Assembly (NCBI GenBank): GCA_025093555.1
Contig: JAIWNF010000001.1
Location: 682,001 to 746,000 of the forward strand
Source: Circinella umbellata
Taxonomy: Eukaryota; Mucoromycota; Mucoromycetes; Mucorales; Lichtheimiaceae
DNA: 64,000 bases
Direction: 5' to 3'
The notes beneath the pieces are model-generated. The model was given only the letters and a program-made list of their open reading frames with translations, made no database searches and was not told the origin of the DNA. Numbering within the stretch: position 1 is the first letter of the stretch; the number at the start of each line of letters is the position of its first letter. A program made the position numbers and the translations under genes. Shown here in pieces: positions 38,189 through 50,161 of the stretch.

Positions 38189-41100
38189 ATGATCAATAAT
38201 AAACGTAGTGCACCCCATGTAATCTTTTTGGTCAATATTGTTGAACCTAATGTGGATACCATTCAACACCTCATTTTAAATATATTACTTTATTTCTTGG
38301 ATTGTATCGATAAACGAACGACTTGGGGATATCGGTTTTTTAACGGTAGTAATAACAATGCAGCAACTACTTTTATTTCTACAACGACCAATCAATCCTT
38401 TCGTTCCATTTCAACGAATACACTTGAAACTTTTAAACAAGACTATTTTAACCAACAACAACGTCAACAACAATATGGTGACAACAATGATTCTGTCTGT
38501 GCTTCTACTTTTGAGATTATTAAACGTACTTTGATTCAATCTATTGCCGAGTTTCATTGGACTAATTCAGATCTATCGTCCGAATCACCTCGACGACAAT
38601 CTTTAAGAAAACAATCTCAAATTGATGTCAAAAACTTTATTTATCTTGTAACACCCGTTCCTCAAACATGTTCTAGTTGGAATGATTTTGTTGCTTCAAG
38701 CATTTCTGCTCAAACGTTATCTTCTTCTTCATCATCCAAGGAAAATGATATTGCTAAAAGTTTAAGACTTGTACATACGGAATTACGCCGTTGGTTGTGG
38801 GATGATTATATTGAAAATCGAATTTCATTGAGTTGGATCGATACATCAACTTATTTATCAGATGATGACCAGGTAAAATTTAAAAAATAAATGATTATTT
38901 TATAAGTATTATTTAGAATGACGACGAAGAAAGAAATACATTTTATTAAAATTAAAAGGATGTTATAAACTAATTAGGAAGCAAAATCGATTTATTATGG
39001 AATAAATAATGTATTACGACCTTTTGGAGGTGGATATACTCGAGTGTCCAATTTAACAGCAGATTATAATAGCTATGGTGGTTCGTTTGCTAGCATATTT
39101 CATCATTTAAACGCACGGACCATCAAAGTTGTTTCAGAAGAGAATGCGTTGCCAAAATCGGATCAAGAGTTACTAGGTAACATGATAACAAAACCATATT
39201 CTTGCTATCCAATTGAATTGATTTTCACACCTCAAGTTGCACCAATCCAAGTTGATATGTACCCCATCAACCAAAGGTAATAAATATATATCTTTTTTAT
39301 TTTGTGCTATTACTTTGCTATCTTTTTTTTTGCTCAACTCATCAATATATATAGTAAAATGGACTTAGTACCAAATGATACAAAAGAAATCGATATTCTC
39401 TGTGCTGTTTATCGATATCAAATTAACATTGATTCCCTCAATACCAATATACCACAATTATTTCTTCTTGTTGGCAAGAATAGTGATGAGTTATGTGCAT
39501 TTATACAACAACTTAAATACCGAAATTCTGTTGCCGTTGTAAAATTTGGAGATCGATTTGGGGTCATTGAACCAAAAGCAGCAAACTGTATCCTGCTTCG
39601 ATTACTTGTCAATGAATTCAAGCTGCTTGATCTCGAATCTGAACAATCATCACCGGATGGTTTGATAGAAAACAACACTACTACTGTACCTGCTGGATCG
39701 AATGTGTTGGATTTTCTTAATATGCCAGCAACAACTGTGAAAAAGGAAAAACTGAGTGTGTTTTTTAAGGAATCAGGACAACAACAACAAAGTCAATTAA
39801 AACTTGCACCATTATCATCTGAACAAGTCAGTACTCTTGAAGCAATGAAAGAAAGGTAGGATGTCACCTTTTATTTTCGTTTCTTTGATTTGTTTGCATT
39901 CATTCTTGTTGGATAAATGAAAAATACTGATTCAAAAAGAATGAAATGTGTCTGTTTTTATTTTATATCACGTAATTCGAAAAAAAAAAATAGACGAAGG
40001 AAACGAAAAGTAAAACTAGCAGAAAGTAAAATAAAAAAAGAGCCTGTTACCCCATTACCGTCTCAAGAAATTAAGGAAGAAAAAGATACATTTCAATTGC
40101 CATCAACAACAGAAACTTTATTATCTTCATTACAAGAATTGTATTATGGAACTTTGTATATTCAAAAGGTACAAAAAGTATCACTTTATATAAACTGGAT
40201 GATAAAAAAAAAATGAATATACTTATTTTTTTTCTGTATTCTTAGTGGACACTGGGTGATGGCATGAAACTTATGTATGAATGTATTGATCATCTTTTAT
40301 CCTTATCTAATTCAATAGTAAGTTACCAACTAATTTTTTATTTTCGTATATACAAAGAATGCGAATATTGTTTTATGATATTTATCTGAACCGACCCCGT
40401 AAATTATTTAGCTACCGGAATTGATTACATCTGTAAAAAGTTTAGCAATTATATCATCCGAATTTGACACCAAACACCGAGATTTGATACCCTCGCTCAT
40501 GGATACATCATCCGATTTGAGCAAAATACCAACGAAAGAAGAACGGTCTTATTTTGTCGAATGGAAAAGTAGTATAATACGATTACGAAATCGAGACATT
40601 TATGAATTAGAACGTAAAGCACGTAATGCTTTGAAAACAAGGGAGTAAAGTATTATTTTTATTATTCGATAAGAGTAGATAATAATAATTAAGAAAAATT
40701 ATGTGTGTATATATATACTTATACAATTCTTTCTTTTTATGTACTATTTATTAGAGGAAGACTTCAAATGGTTATATACATGTTATTAATTTGGTTGGAA
40801 CGACGTGCTGGTAAACGATCTAAAACGATGAAAGTTATGAAATCTGAAGAGCACCATCCAATCGATCTTGACGATCCAGATACTGAAAATCAATTAAACA
40901 TTTATTACACAAGAGTAACAATTTGGGAAAATGTTTACGATGTTGCTCAATATTTGTATGAATTGGAAAGTTTAGATATCAAGGAGCATAAACTAGATGT
41001 TGCAGATGTATCTAATTCAGCATTTTGTATCTGCATGAATCAACAGTAAGAAGATATTCTTATTTGCTATGCGTGTAACATGTTTTTTTTAAAGCTAACT

Positions 41101-42292
41101 GACAGCCAAATGATAAAACACATTATAATAGTCTTTTACGTATCGTACCTGACTGGACGAAACGATTACTCGATCAATGTACTGAAGGGGATTTAATGTA
41201 TAATGCAGAAACATCTTTATCACAAACACCATCGATTACAGATTCGCAAGCCTCAACCCAAACTTCTACTCAACGATCGACTCAACCGTCATCTTCACAG
41301 CAACAACAACAATCACAACACTCGCAACACTTGCAGCATAATAAACAGCATTACAAAAAGCAAAAAAAGCGAGAAAGAGCACCAGATCGTATACCAAGCA
41401 GTCGACCAAAAAAGATACGTACATCTGACTTGAAAGATTTGCCATTTATGCGACGTGAAGTAGATTTAACCGTACGTAAACGTCCTGAAAAGAATCGACA
41501 AGCAGAAGAAGCTACCATGGCACGTATTCAACGATCTGCTGTGAATGGTGTACCTACAATGAAACGTGTTGGCAGTTTTATTAAAAGCGCCATGTCACCT
41601 CGACGTAAGTTTAGTTAAAGAAAAAATGAATGAACTTTTGTGTAATACATTCTTTTTGTTTATGTTGATATATTTACTTATATATATATATATATATAGG
41701 TTCAAAACCTGAAAAACATGAAGAAGAAGAAGATCGAGTACTTAAGGTACGACAACCTTCATCACCAACAACGCCACGAACTCGATTTGAACGTGATTAT
41801 GGTTTTTCATTATCTGGATTTGGTTATACACCTCATCGTCATGGTGATGATTCACCTCATAGACCACGACGAGGATCATTATTATCAGTGAATAATAATG
41901 AAGAAACTAATGGTGCTGCAGGAGACCTTGAGTTAGAAGCCGATATCGATTTTGATGATGAAGGAATGGCACGAACACCTAGAAGAGTACGACAACTCAT
42001 GATGGATAATACGCCTAGTGGACGTTACTCTAAAATGAGCAATTCACCTACTCCTCATCGACGACCCAGAAATAATTTTGCAGAAGCATTACTGGATACT
42101 GTTTCAGCATCAGCACCAGCAAGCTTAGGAAATGGAGACGACAATCTTGGTGATCTGTGGTTAAGTGGCAGTGACGATGATGATGATGGTTTGGATTTAA
42201 TGAAATTAAGTAGCTTCAATACAAATCCTTTACGTTTAGATAGTGATGAAGAAGATGAAGAGGATGATGATAATCCATATTTGTACAAATAA
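38189..42292 (+). CDS. SLD3: Treslin/Sld3-type replication initiation factor, 1106 aa
   Basis: Nine exons: 38189-38872, 38978-39276, 39355-39855, 39994-40168, 40246-40317, 40412-40644, 40755-41045, 41132-41604 and 41700-42292, all in frame. Residues 1-330 resemble the Treslin N-terminal region: VIFLVNIVEPN start, WGYRFFNGS, FIYLVTPVPQ, ISLSWIDTSTY. A basic NLS (RRRKRKVK) lies at ~495. Residues ~550-770 form an alpha-helical region matching the Sld3-Treslin domain that binds Cdc45 (GRLQMVIYMLLIWLE, then LLRIVPDWTKRLLDQCTEG). The C-terminal third is disordered, with full CDK sites SPRR, TPHR, SPHR, TPRR and TPHR. These factors load Cdc45 after CDK phosphorylation creates Dpb11/TopBP1 sites. The family is inferred from the overall layout, not from strong identity. 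Confidence 0.72.
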
Positions 42293-43337
42293 TAATAGTA
42301 AAATAATAAATAATATATTGAAAAAAGACAAATGACTTTTAATTAATTTGTTGATACATGATAATACTTTTATATATAATATAAAGGGACCTGTCATTAC
42401 TGTGGGCAATAAATAATAGCAATTTCAGGAATGATTTATTGGGAACACATTTCGGGTATATTTTTCTGTTAAGTTGAATTGTATCGTCGCGAATTAAAAA
42501 AAATAGTATCATTATTATGCAGCTAAGAAAGAGCTGGTGTTCTTGTTTGTTTGTTTTTTCAATATAAAAAATAATCGTAAACGCTATTCCTTGTTTAGAA
42601 TCAAGTCAGACCTGAAAAAGATGTTGTCATTGACAACATTTTCGTTTGTTTTTGTTTTTTGCTATTGGTTTTTTGTTTTTCATTTCGAATGAATATTAAT
42701 CTGAGTGTAATTGTCTAAATTAAGCGCGTTTAAGAAACATATGACCAAAATTAACTATAATCTAGTCACCAGATGGTTGTCAATTTTGCATGAACATAAT
42801 CTTACATATAAAAAAGCAGTTAGTGATAGAATTTAGATAGTTGTTATAGAAACAAAAGAAAAATCAATGAGACCATGAGACACAAAATAATTATTCTGTT
42901 CATTTTATTTGTGAGGGTAAAACTGGGGGTTTAGTTAAAATCAATGTCTGTGGGGGTTTCTTTTAAAAAAAAAGATGATGTCCATATAAGAAACTACAGC
43001 AGCTTACCCATAAAACCATTTATGAGCTGCGCATAAAAAAGAAGCTGTTTGTGTTTTATGTCATAAACAAAAACAAAAAAAAAAGGTGCTACGCAAACAC
43101 ACGTGCACGGCCAAGGATTATTCAGATAGTTTATCCGCAACTTTAAAAAAAGGCCTGTAAAATAGATTGAGAAAGAGAGAGAAGATTACCTGCTGTGCGA
43201 TGTTCTATGTGTAGCCAAGAAAGCTACAAGCCCGACCAAAGTTTTTACTTTTTTTTTTTTAGTGGCATTATTCTCAGTTTCCTTTGTTTCTTTTTCTTTC
43301 TTTTTCCCAACTACTTTTTTCCTTTTCTCTATTAAAT
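42293..43337. other. Intergenic between tandem plus-strand genes
   Basis: Contains the Treslin-like 3' UTR and the LSB5 promoter. T/C-rich tracts precede the LSB5 start at 43338. No ORF is supported. Confidence 0.5.
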
Positions 43338-45029
43338 ATGGGTATTTTCACCGAGGAAGTTCAAAAAACGTCAATCACTTTTTATATTGGTATGTTGGTT
43401 TCAATTCATTTTCATATCATTGAACTTTTTTTCGATTGAAATTACCATTGTTATTAATTCAAATAAAAAATATATAATAGAAAGATTATCAAATTATGAA
43501 GAAACCGATTGGTATATTGTACAACAACTAATTGAGTCCATTCAAATGCAAGAAGCTGGACCAAAAGAAGCTATTGAAGCTGTTCGTAAACGACTTAAAC
43601 ATGGAACAACTCAACAAAAACTTCGAGTGATTGATGTACGTGTGCTCTTTATTTCATTTTTTTAATATTATCAGAAAAAAAATGTCTCTCTTTATATATA
43701 TATTCTTATGATGTGCGATAAATAATAGGTACTCAAACTATTAATGGAAAATACCAATGATAAATTTCATCGTAAGTAAAGAATAATAAGATGAACCGGG
43801 GGGTGAAAAGTGTTTGGAAAAAAAAAAAAGGAGAAAACGATAAAAGGAAAAGATTTAATAGTTGGTCTAATATATGTAGAATCTATTTTTTTTATATAGG
43901 ACAATTCTTGTCAAATGAAAAAATGCGGGAACGACTCGGTCTTATCTTGTCATCATCGGTAAAGAAAAAACCCTTTTTGTTAAACAAATATTTATTACTA
44001 TTACGAAAAAAGCCTATTGATATTTATTTTTATATAGAGTGAGGATATTAAAGTACGTAAAGCACTATTAAGTGTCATGGGAGCATGGGCAGTAAAATAT
44101 AAGAATGAACCTGGAATGCATGTATTGGGTGAAATGTATGAAAGTGGACGTAAGAAATTGAATTTGGTAAGTAGGAAAAGATAGATCAATTTTTCCTTTA
44201 CATAAGTATGATTCATTATTGATTGTTATCTCTCAATAATATATGTTAGCCAAAACGAACAGGAAGTGGAAGTGGAGCAACAACACCCAAATCACCCTCG
44301 TCAGCAACAGGAACAACCCCTGTAATGCCACCACGTCCTTCAACACCTACTGCACAACTTCAAAAACGTCAATCACTACCACCTACACGTAATAATAATA
44401 ATGATGTTCGCACAAAACCAAGGAGTAGTAGTACAGCCGGATCAACACCTCGAAACAACACTACTAACAATGGTGGAAACAGTAGTAATACTCGACGAAC
44501 ATTTAATCTTGAACAAGCAAAACCCAAAATCATTCAGGAAGTTGCTTTAGCCAATCAAAATGTAAATAATTTGATCAACGCTCTTAAATTCATTAACACA
44601 AGTGAAGATCGATGGGAAATCGATTTACAACATGATGCAAGACTTCAAGATTATCGTAAACGATGTGAAGAGTCTAAAAAGAAGATTGTACGTTATGCAA
44701 GATTGGTTGAGGATGAAGAATGGATTGGTACACTTTTAGCTACCAATGAAGAATTATTAAAGGCATTAGAATTATATGAAACGTTATCCATTGGAGAAAT
44801 ACCTAATAATATGCCATCAACACCTCCATCGCCCTTATCACCTCAACATACTCGATCTCCTCCTCCTGTACCATCCTCTGGAATACGTTCAGAAGAAACA
44901 TTACGTGATTTATCTGGATTAAAAATATCATCGGCACCGTCACCACCACCCACAACAGATAGTAACTTGAGTCGTACATCAGCAGAAAATGAAAATCCAT
45001 TTGCTGACCCATTTGCTGATCCAGTATAG
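43338..45029 (+). CDS. LSB5: VHS-GAT domain adaptor, Lsb5-like, 405 aa
   Basis: Six exons: 43338-43389, 43481-43635, 43729-43771, 43900-43958, 44038-44166 and 44250-45029, all in frame. Residues 1-146 form a VHS domain (ERLSNYEETDWYIVQQLIE, LRVIDVLKLLMENTNDKF, ALLSVMGAWAVKYKNEPGM). A Ser/Thr/Pro-rich linker follows, then a GAT-like helical domain (~231-324; IIQEVALANQNVNNLINAL). The tail ends NPFADPFADPV; NPF binds EH domains and DPF-type motifs bind endocytic appendages. VHS + GAT + NPF without an ear domain or FYVE fits yeast Lsb5, which links ubiquitinated or Arf3-dependent cargo to actin-driven endocytosis. Vps27-, Hse1- and GGA-type proteins are excluded by the missing FYVE, SH3 or ear domains. 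Confidence 0.88.
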
Positions 45030-45543
45030 AAAAAGATGGCAGTAAAATAGCTTTTTTTTATATGTAGTACAACTTCTTTTTACTTTACCATAAAAGGATT
45101 AGTACTTGTGATTTTGCGGGAACACAAAAAAAAAAGATGTTGTGATTTTGTTCATTATTAATACCCACCATTTTCATATAACTTTATATTTATGATTTGT
45201 TTATGATGGCCAATTTCATTATTAGACTGCTTTTATTTTCTTCTTTCATACAGTCCAATTCTAATTAATATATAATAACAATAATAAATAATAATTAAAG
45301 ACCTTTTCTTAAAAAAAAAGAAAAGTAAAGCTTACGGAGGCAATGAAATTTCTGTAAAATAGTGACATTAAATGGGTTGGACGAAGAAAAAAAAAAAAAG
45401 TTTAATTTGAGCGAAACACAATGTTTATTCATGTGCAATCAGTTTTTTGCTCAGGATGAGCAAAAATAGTCTTCTTCGCAGTTGATCATTTGGCAACTGT
45501 GTACTTATCTTTGTTTGGAAGAAAACTGTATAGCTGATGGTTT
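45030..45543. other. Intergenic, nothing recognised
   Basis: LSB5 3' region, AT-rich, with no supported ORF. Confidence 0.5.
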
Positions 45544-45714
45544 TCATTTCTCGGTGTAACTAAGAAACAAGTTTGCTGAGATTCCAATTACTCCATCTAG
45601 TTTTATTTTTTCTTGGGTCTCAACAACACAAATGTTCAGACATATTGAATCAAATGATAAAGCCATAACAGTAGACTCTTTTCTTACTACATCTTCATCA
45701 ATTAACAAAGACAT
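45544..45714 (-). CDS. Short ORF, 56 aa, possible exon or relic
   Basis: ATG at 45714 opens MSLLIDEDVVRKESTVMA, continuing with balanced composition (LNICVVETQEKIKLDGVIG) to a TGA. It looks more like protein than its surroundings. There is no recognised domain, and extension by splicing was not found. It could be a real small gene, one exon, or a relic. Confidence 0.3.
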   Translation of the reverse strand: MSLLIDEDVVRKESTVMALSFDSICLNICVVETQEKIKLDGVIGISANLFLSYTEK

Positions 45715-47057
45715 AATAATCTGTCACTGATGCACTATTTTAATAATACATGAGTATGTGTTCGTTTGTTACAGCTTTCACGCACATAGTAGAAATTACA
45801 TTATTGAATACTACTAGAAGACTTCTATTCATAAACCCTGATTTATTTTATTTTCAATAATGATATATCGTTTAACAATATAAAGACAACGTCCAATAAT
45901 CGAAAGAGAGAAAAAACATGGTTTCCGATTAAGGAAAAAAAAAGAACAGTTTCTACTTCAGCCTACATAACAAAAACGCTTTTTTTATGTGAATTTATAT
46001 ATGTGGAACTAGGGAAATGGTATGAATAAAAAGGTAGTTCTTTTAAGTAAGTTATTTGGAATAAATTAGCTTTTCGTTCCTATATCTTTTGATTAGATGT
46101 GGATACATTCTGAAACCCGTCATCTTTTGTTATTAAGAAAAAAACAAAAAATATGAATGTTGATATTAAAGCTTGACAAATAGTATAAATTATATCGTAT
46201 CGTTGCGATGAAAATTAAATTACTTTTCTCATTTTTCCATATACGTATACGCATATGACTGATGAATCAAATATTCTGAAATTCTTGGTACCTTCTGGTG
46301 AACTTATCGGAACTAGGAAGAAGAACCTAGTACAGGAGGTATAGAAAGAGATGACAAAGAAGTTACATATATTTCTTTTATTTTCTAAACAAAGATTATT
46401 ATCAAAAATATTATTGATGGTACCGGATTAATGACATATATTCATTTTTAAGACTTACTACATTGTTATAATAGCTAATAGTAAATAATAAAGTAGACAA
46501 AGAACTAATAAAACAAATAGATACAAAATATGTTTATATCCCATGTTGAAGTTTTTTCCAAAGCAAAAGAAGTTTTATTCTGGCAATGATGAGCTTTAAC
46601 GTCGCTTCAGTTAGATCATTGATTGCTCTCTCCCTTTATTGTTCATCCATGGGTTATTTGCTGAGATCGTTATGATTCTCTCCTTCTAAAACCAAAAATG
46701 GGATGTCATTTATTATCCACTTACTGAAACATAGTCATATATTTTCTTCCAATTCATCTGAAACAACTACCTTCTACTTGGCTCGGGGGGCTTACATTAC
46801 AGAAAAAAAAAACATTTTTTCTCTTCAGTTTTATTCTTCTTTTCTTTTTATTTATTTTTTTTTTGACAAAGGACGATATAATATATTTGAATTTAACACT
46901 AGTCTCTACTTGTAGTACTACCGTTGTTATTGTTGCCATCTGACTACTACTACTGCAACAAAAAAATGAGGGTACGAAAAAAAAAATCATGGTAATATAA
47001 AAAAGCAACCAACAAAAAAAAAAAATATTTTTTTTTGAAGAAAATGCAAAAATGAAT
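45715..47057. other. Intergenic, nothing firm
   Basis: AT-rich. A 28-codon coding-like stretch near 46256-46343 (+) begins MTDESNILKFLVPSGELIG but cannot be extended. No other feature. Confidence 0.45.
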
Positions 47058-47139
47058 CGTCACCTGCAGGATTCGAACCTGCGCGTCCAAAGGACAATGG
47101 CTTAGCAGGCCACCGCGTTAACCACTCCGCCAAAGTGAC
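47058..47139 (-). tRNA. tRNA-Ser(GCT)
   Basis: An 82-nt class II tRNA on the minus strand. The acceptor stem is GTCACTT paired with AGGTGAC, the D arm contains AGTGGTTAA, the anticodon stem is GTGGC/GCCAT with loop CTGCTAA (anticodon GCT), a long variable arm GTCC-TTT-GGAC follows, and the T arm is GCAGGTTCGAATCCTGC with the invariant TTCGAAT. No intron is present. A G discriminator follows, as expected for Ser. Confidence 0.96.
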
Positions 47140-47986
47140 TCTTGTTGTATATTTATAAATTATATAAATGATGTACCAATCTTTTATAGTATAATTTTAT
47201 AATATTTATTTGATTTTTTATTGTTTTTACTATAGGTAAAGCAATATTTATCAATCCAAGTTCTAAAATATACTTGGAAAAATAATCGTTATTTTTCTAT
47301 ATAACTTTTATTAAACATAGGATTAGTATTTTTTTTTAATTTAATTGATAAATAATTTTTTAATTTATACTATTTGTCATATGGCATATATTAATCCTTC
47401 ATCCAAAAACTAGTATATTAAGATAGTTGAACGTTAAAATTTCCTTTTTTGTAAGATAGTCTGCCTTTGAATTCCTATTTTTTTGCTTTTCATTTGCTCA
47501 CTGTATTTTAAAGATAATTGTCAGCTATTCCAAATATAAAAACATTGGTTGCTGGAAATTAATATAAAAAAGTTGTCTGCGGAAAGGGTTTTTGTTTCGA
47601 CCTATTGCTACTATGGAAATTGTAATGATTTTACCATCAATCGAAAGGCAATGTTTGTCTTTGGTTATATTTTTATTTTTTTGCAAAACTCTATTACATG
47701 TATCCCTCCACATTCATATTTGTAGTTTTTTTATCATAGTAAAAAGTCTTTTCCCCAACTATCATATTCTATATCATCATTGGACATCGGATCCGTAATA
47801 AGTTTCACTCCATAGCTTCGGACTATATTTTGTTCTTGATCGGCAACGTTGCTATATGAGAGGATAAAACATAAACTCAAAATTTAAAGGAATAGCAATA
47901 TAACAGTTAATCTGAAATATTTTGCTGAAGAACAATATTTAAGCAAAAACTGCTATGGTCGAATTTATTAAATGGTGCCGCCAATG
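47140..47986. other. Intergenic, nothing recognised
   Basis: Very AT-rich; the region left of the Helitron relic may include further unrecognisable decay. Confidence 0.4.
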
Positions 47987-48660
47987 ACTTATTTCCAGGT
48001 TAAATGTCGTGAATATTTGGGTGTAGATACATATCCTACTGAAGGACATACTACGTAATCAAATTTCTGCCGAGTTTTTAACCACTATAATGTCTATTTT
48101 ACATAGCTAACACACATATCTGCTAAAAAGAAAAGACAGCTTCCGCAATTAATGCAAGTATTTACAAGTTAATCTGCTACGTTTCTGTTATATTAAATAA
48201 TTATTACAAGTTATTTATTCAGCATAGCCGCTTTTCTTTTATATTTTGTTTAAATTTGATAGCATTTCTACCCCATTAACTTCATCCAAAATTCTACCAG
48301 CCTGTTATTCTTGAATCCAGCTCAAGGTCTTTGTAACAAAACAAAAGTAATTTTCAGGAAACTGGATTCACACTTCATACTAGCCGAGACAGGTAAAATT
48401 TATGTTGGAAATCGTGTCCATCTACCACGAATTAAGCTTATCAGCTCTTCACAATCTTCTGGGTTACTGCGTGAAGTATCTCGAGAATAATTTCCACTTA
48501 AACTTGCTTTTTATTAGTATAAACTAATCGCAAGGTTAACCATTAACACATGTTTATGCATATCTTCCTGATCAGATGTTTTCGCATGATCAACTATACA
48601 TTGCCTTTTGACGCGTTACAGATTACAGAGATTTGTTTATAATCGCTAATTAGGATAGGC
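47987..48660 (+). pseudogene. Helitron-type (Pif1-like) helicase C-terminal relic
   Basis: Three plus-strand frames together show the end of a Helitron/Pif1 helicase. An N-terminal piece (FQVKCREYLGVDTYPTEGH) is followed by the core LNPAQGLCNKTKVIFRKL then TGKIYVGNRVHLPRIKL (48313 onward). After a stop come FPLKLAFY and LPDQMFSHDQLYIAF, then RVTDYRDLFIIAN. These match the order of motifs V-VI of Helitron helicases. Several stops and frameshifts, and loss of the motif around TINKSQGQT, show it is dead. No Rep/HUH domain or Helitron ends were found. It is probably an old, fragmentary insertion. Confidence 0.78.
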
Positions 48661-49205
48661 AAGCTTATCGCCTTATTACAAAACATACGTATTGACTATC
48701 ATGAAATATTTCCTCCCTCTTCTCTTCCACCTTCTCCTTCATTTTCATAATGATTTTTTACACATTGAATCCATTATCTTAAGTTATTAATGTTTCTTTC
48801 AACAATGACCCTTACGTACTTTTGTAAAAATTCGATAAGACCAACCCTACTTTTATTAACTTTTATATATTTTGTTCCTTTTTTATTAAATTCCAGAAAT
48901 TTCTTGAACAACCTGTTAATGTGTCAGTAAATAATATTATACTCTCTGATCGATAAATAATAACCCACTCCCTTTTAATTTTTTTTTTATCTATCAAAGA
49001 CAGTAATTATTACAAAACTAAAGTACGTAATTGTCACCATATTATTACCACAGTAGTAAATTATACAGTCATAGCATTAATATTATTTAATTTTTTTGCT
49101 TTTCGTTTAATAAAATGTCATTATTCAACTGTAAAGACATCTTATTGCTATACTATCACACTCTATTTCTTTATTTGACTGGATCCACAAAACAACTATA
49201 CAGCC
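48661..49205. other. Intergenic, nothing recognised
   Basis: AT-rich DNA following the Helitron relic, with no supported ORF. Confidence 0.45.
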
Positions 49206-49350
49206 TTGGGCATCGTCGCTACCAGGCGCGAAGCGCCTTTTTGGGGGGTCAAGGGGGGTTTACCCCCCTTGCGACGTGTTTCCCGTTGAATGACCCGAAG
49301 CGAAACGTAGGGGCTTATTCAGCCGAAGCGAAGCGAGGCAGGCAAACGCT
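49206..49350. repeat. GC-rich palindromic island
   Basis: A ~145-bp island of much higher GC than its surroundings, with nested palindromes (GGCGCGAAGCGCC; AAGGGGGGTTTACCCCCCTT) and direct repeats of GAAGCGA. It interrupts AT-rich DNA abruptly. An 83-codon ORF across it is not accepted. Similar GC clusters occur as mobile hairpins in organelle genomes; origin here is unknown. Confidence 0.75.
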
Positions 49351-50161
49351 AGTCTTAGATAATTAAAATATAAGCTAAATTTAAAAACACTAAAATCATC
49401 TCACATCGGTTGCTTTCTGAGTACACAAATAATAATTCTATCACAATAACACTTTATATACAATATATAAATATATAATCAAACATAATTTACGTCATAT
49501 AATATTGTCTACAAATACAGGAAAATACATATCTAAAACATATATATATATACATATATATAACTTATTACTTGTAATAGAAATAATGATCATATATCTT
49601 TTTATCTTAATATTATTTTTCATATAATAAAACACCTGAAAGATCCTCACAAGACCTATTCTGTTATCATTTTTTATACTTACCTTATTTTCCTATTAAA
49701 TTCATATCTATAAATACCACACTATTATTATATTTTAGCGTAGTGCTACCTGTGCGATTTTTTTTCTTAGCGGTGCGATTTTTTTCTCGCTGGTTTTAAA
49801 TTGTAGTGGTACAGCGCAAACAGCCATAGCCAATCCTCTAGTGATATTACCAGTATGACTTCTCTTACTAAACATACTTCATTAAGAAACTTTTTTAAAA
49901 AAATTACAAGTGCTTATCCATGTGATTTTTTTTTTCTGCGCGTAAAATATGAGAAAAGCTGTGCGATTTTTGTTTTTACTTCTAAATGCCATAGCTAACA
50001 GTTTATTTGATAATGTAAAAGTAGTCTACCAAAATATATAATATAAAAACTTATTGATTATTACTGGCCATTAGCACCAACTTGCTCGCATATTATACAC
50101 AAAAAAACAGATAATGCACTTGGATTATTTGATTAAAAACGGCTTTATTGGTAGTACAGCA
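49351..50161. other. Intergenic with short T-rich repeats
   Basis: Between 49750 and 49980 the motif GTGCGATTTTTT recurs at least three times, with degenerate versions. No gene is recognised. Confidence 0.45.

Noticed and set aside
49115..49366. 83-codon ORF across the GC island
   Set aside because: Starts in AT-rich DNA and runs through a palindromic GC island; composition changes abruptly at the island border.
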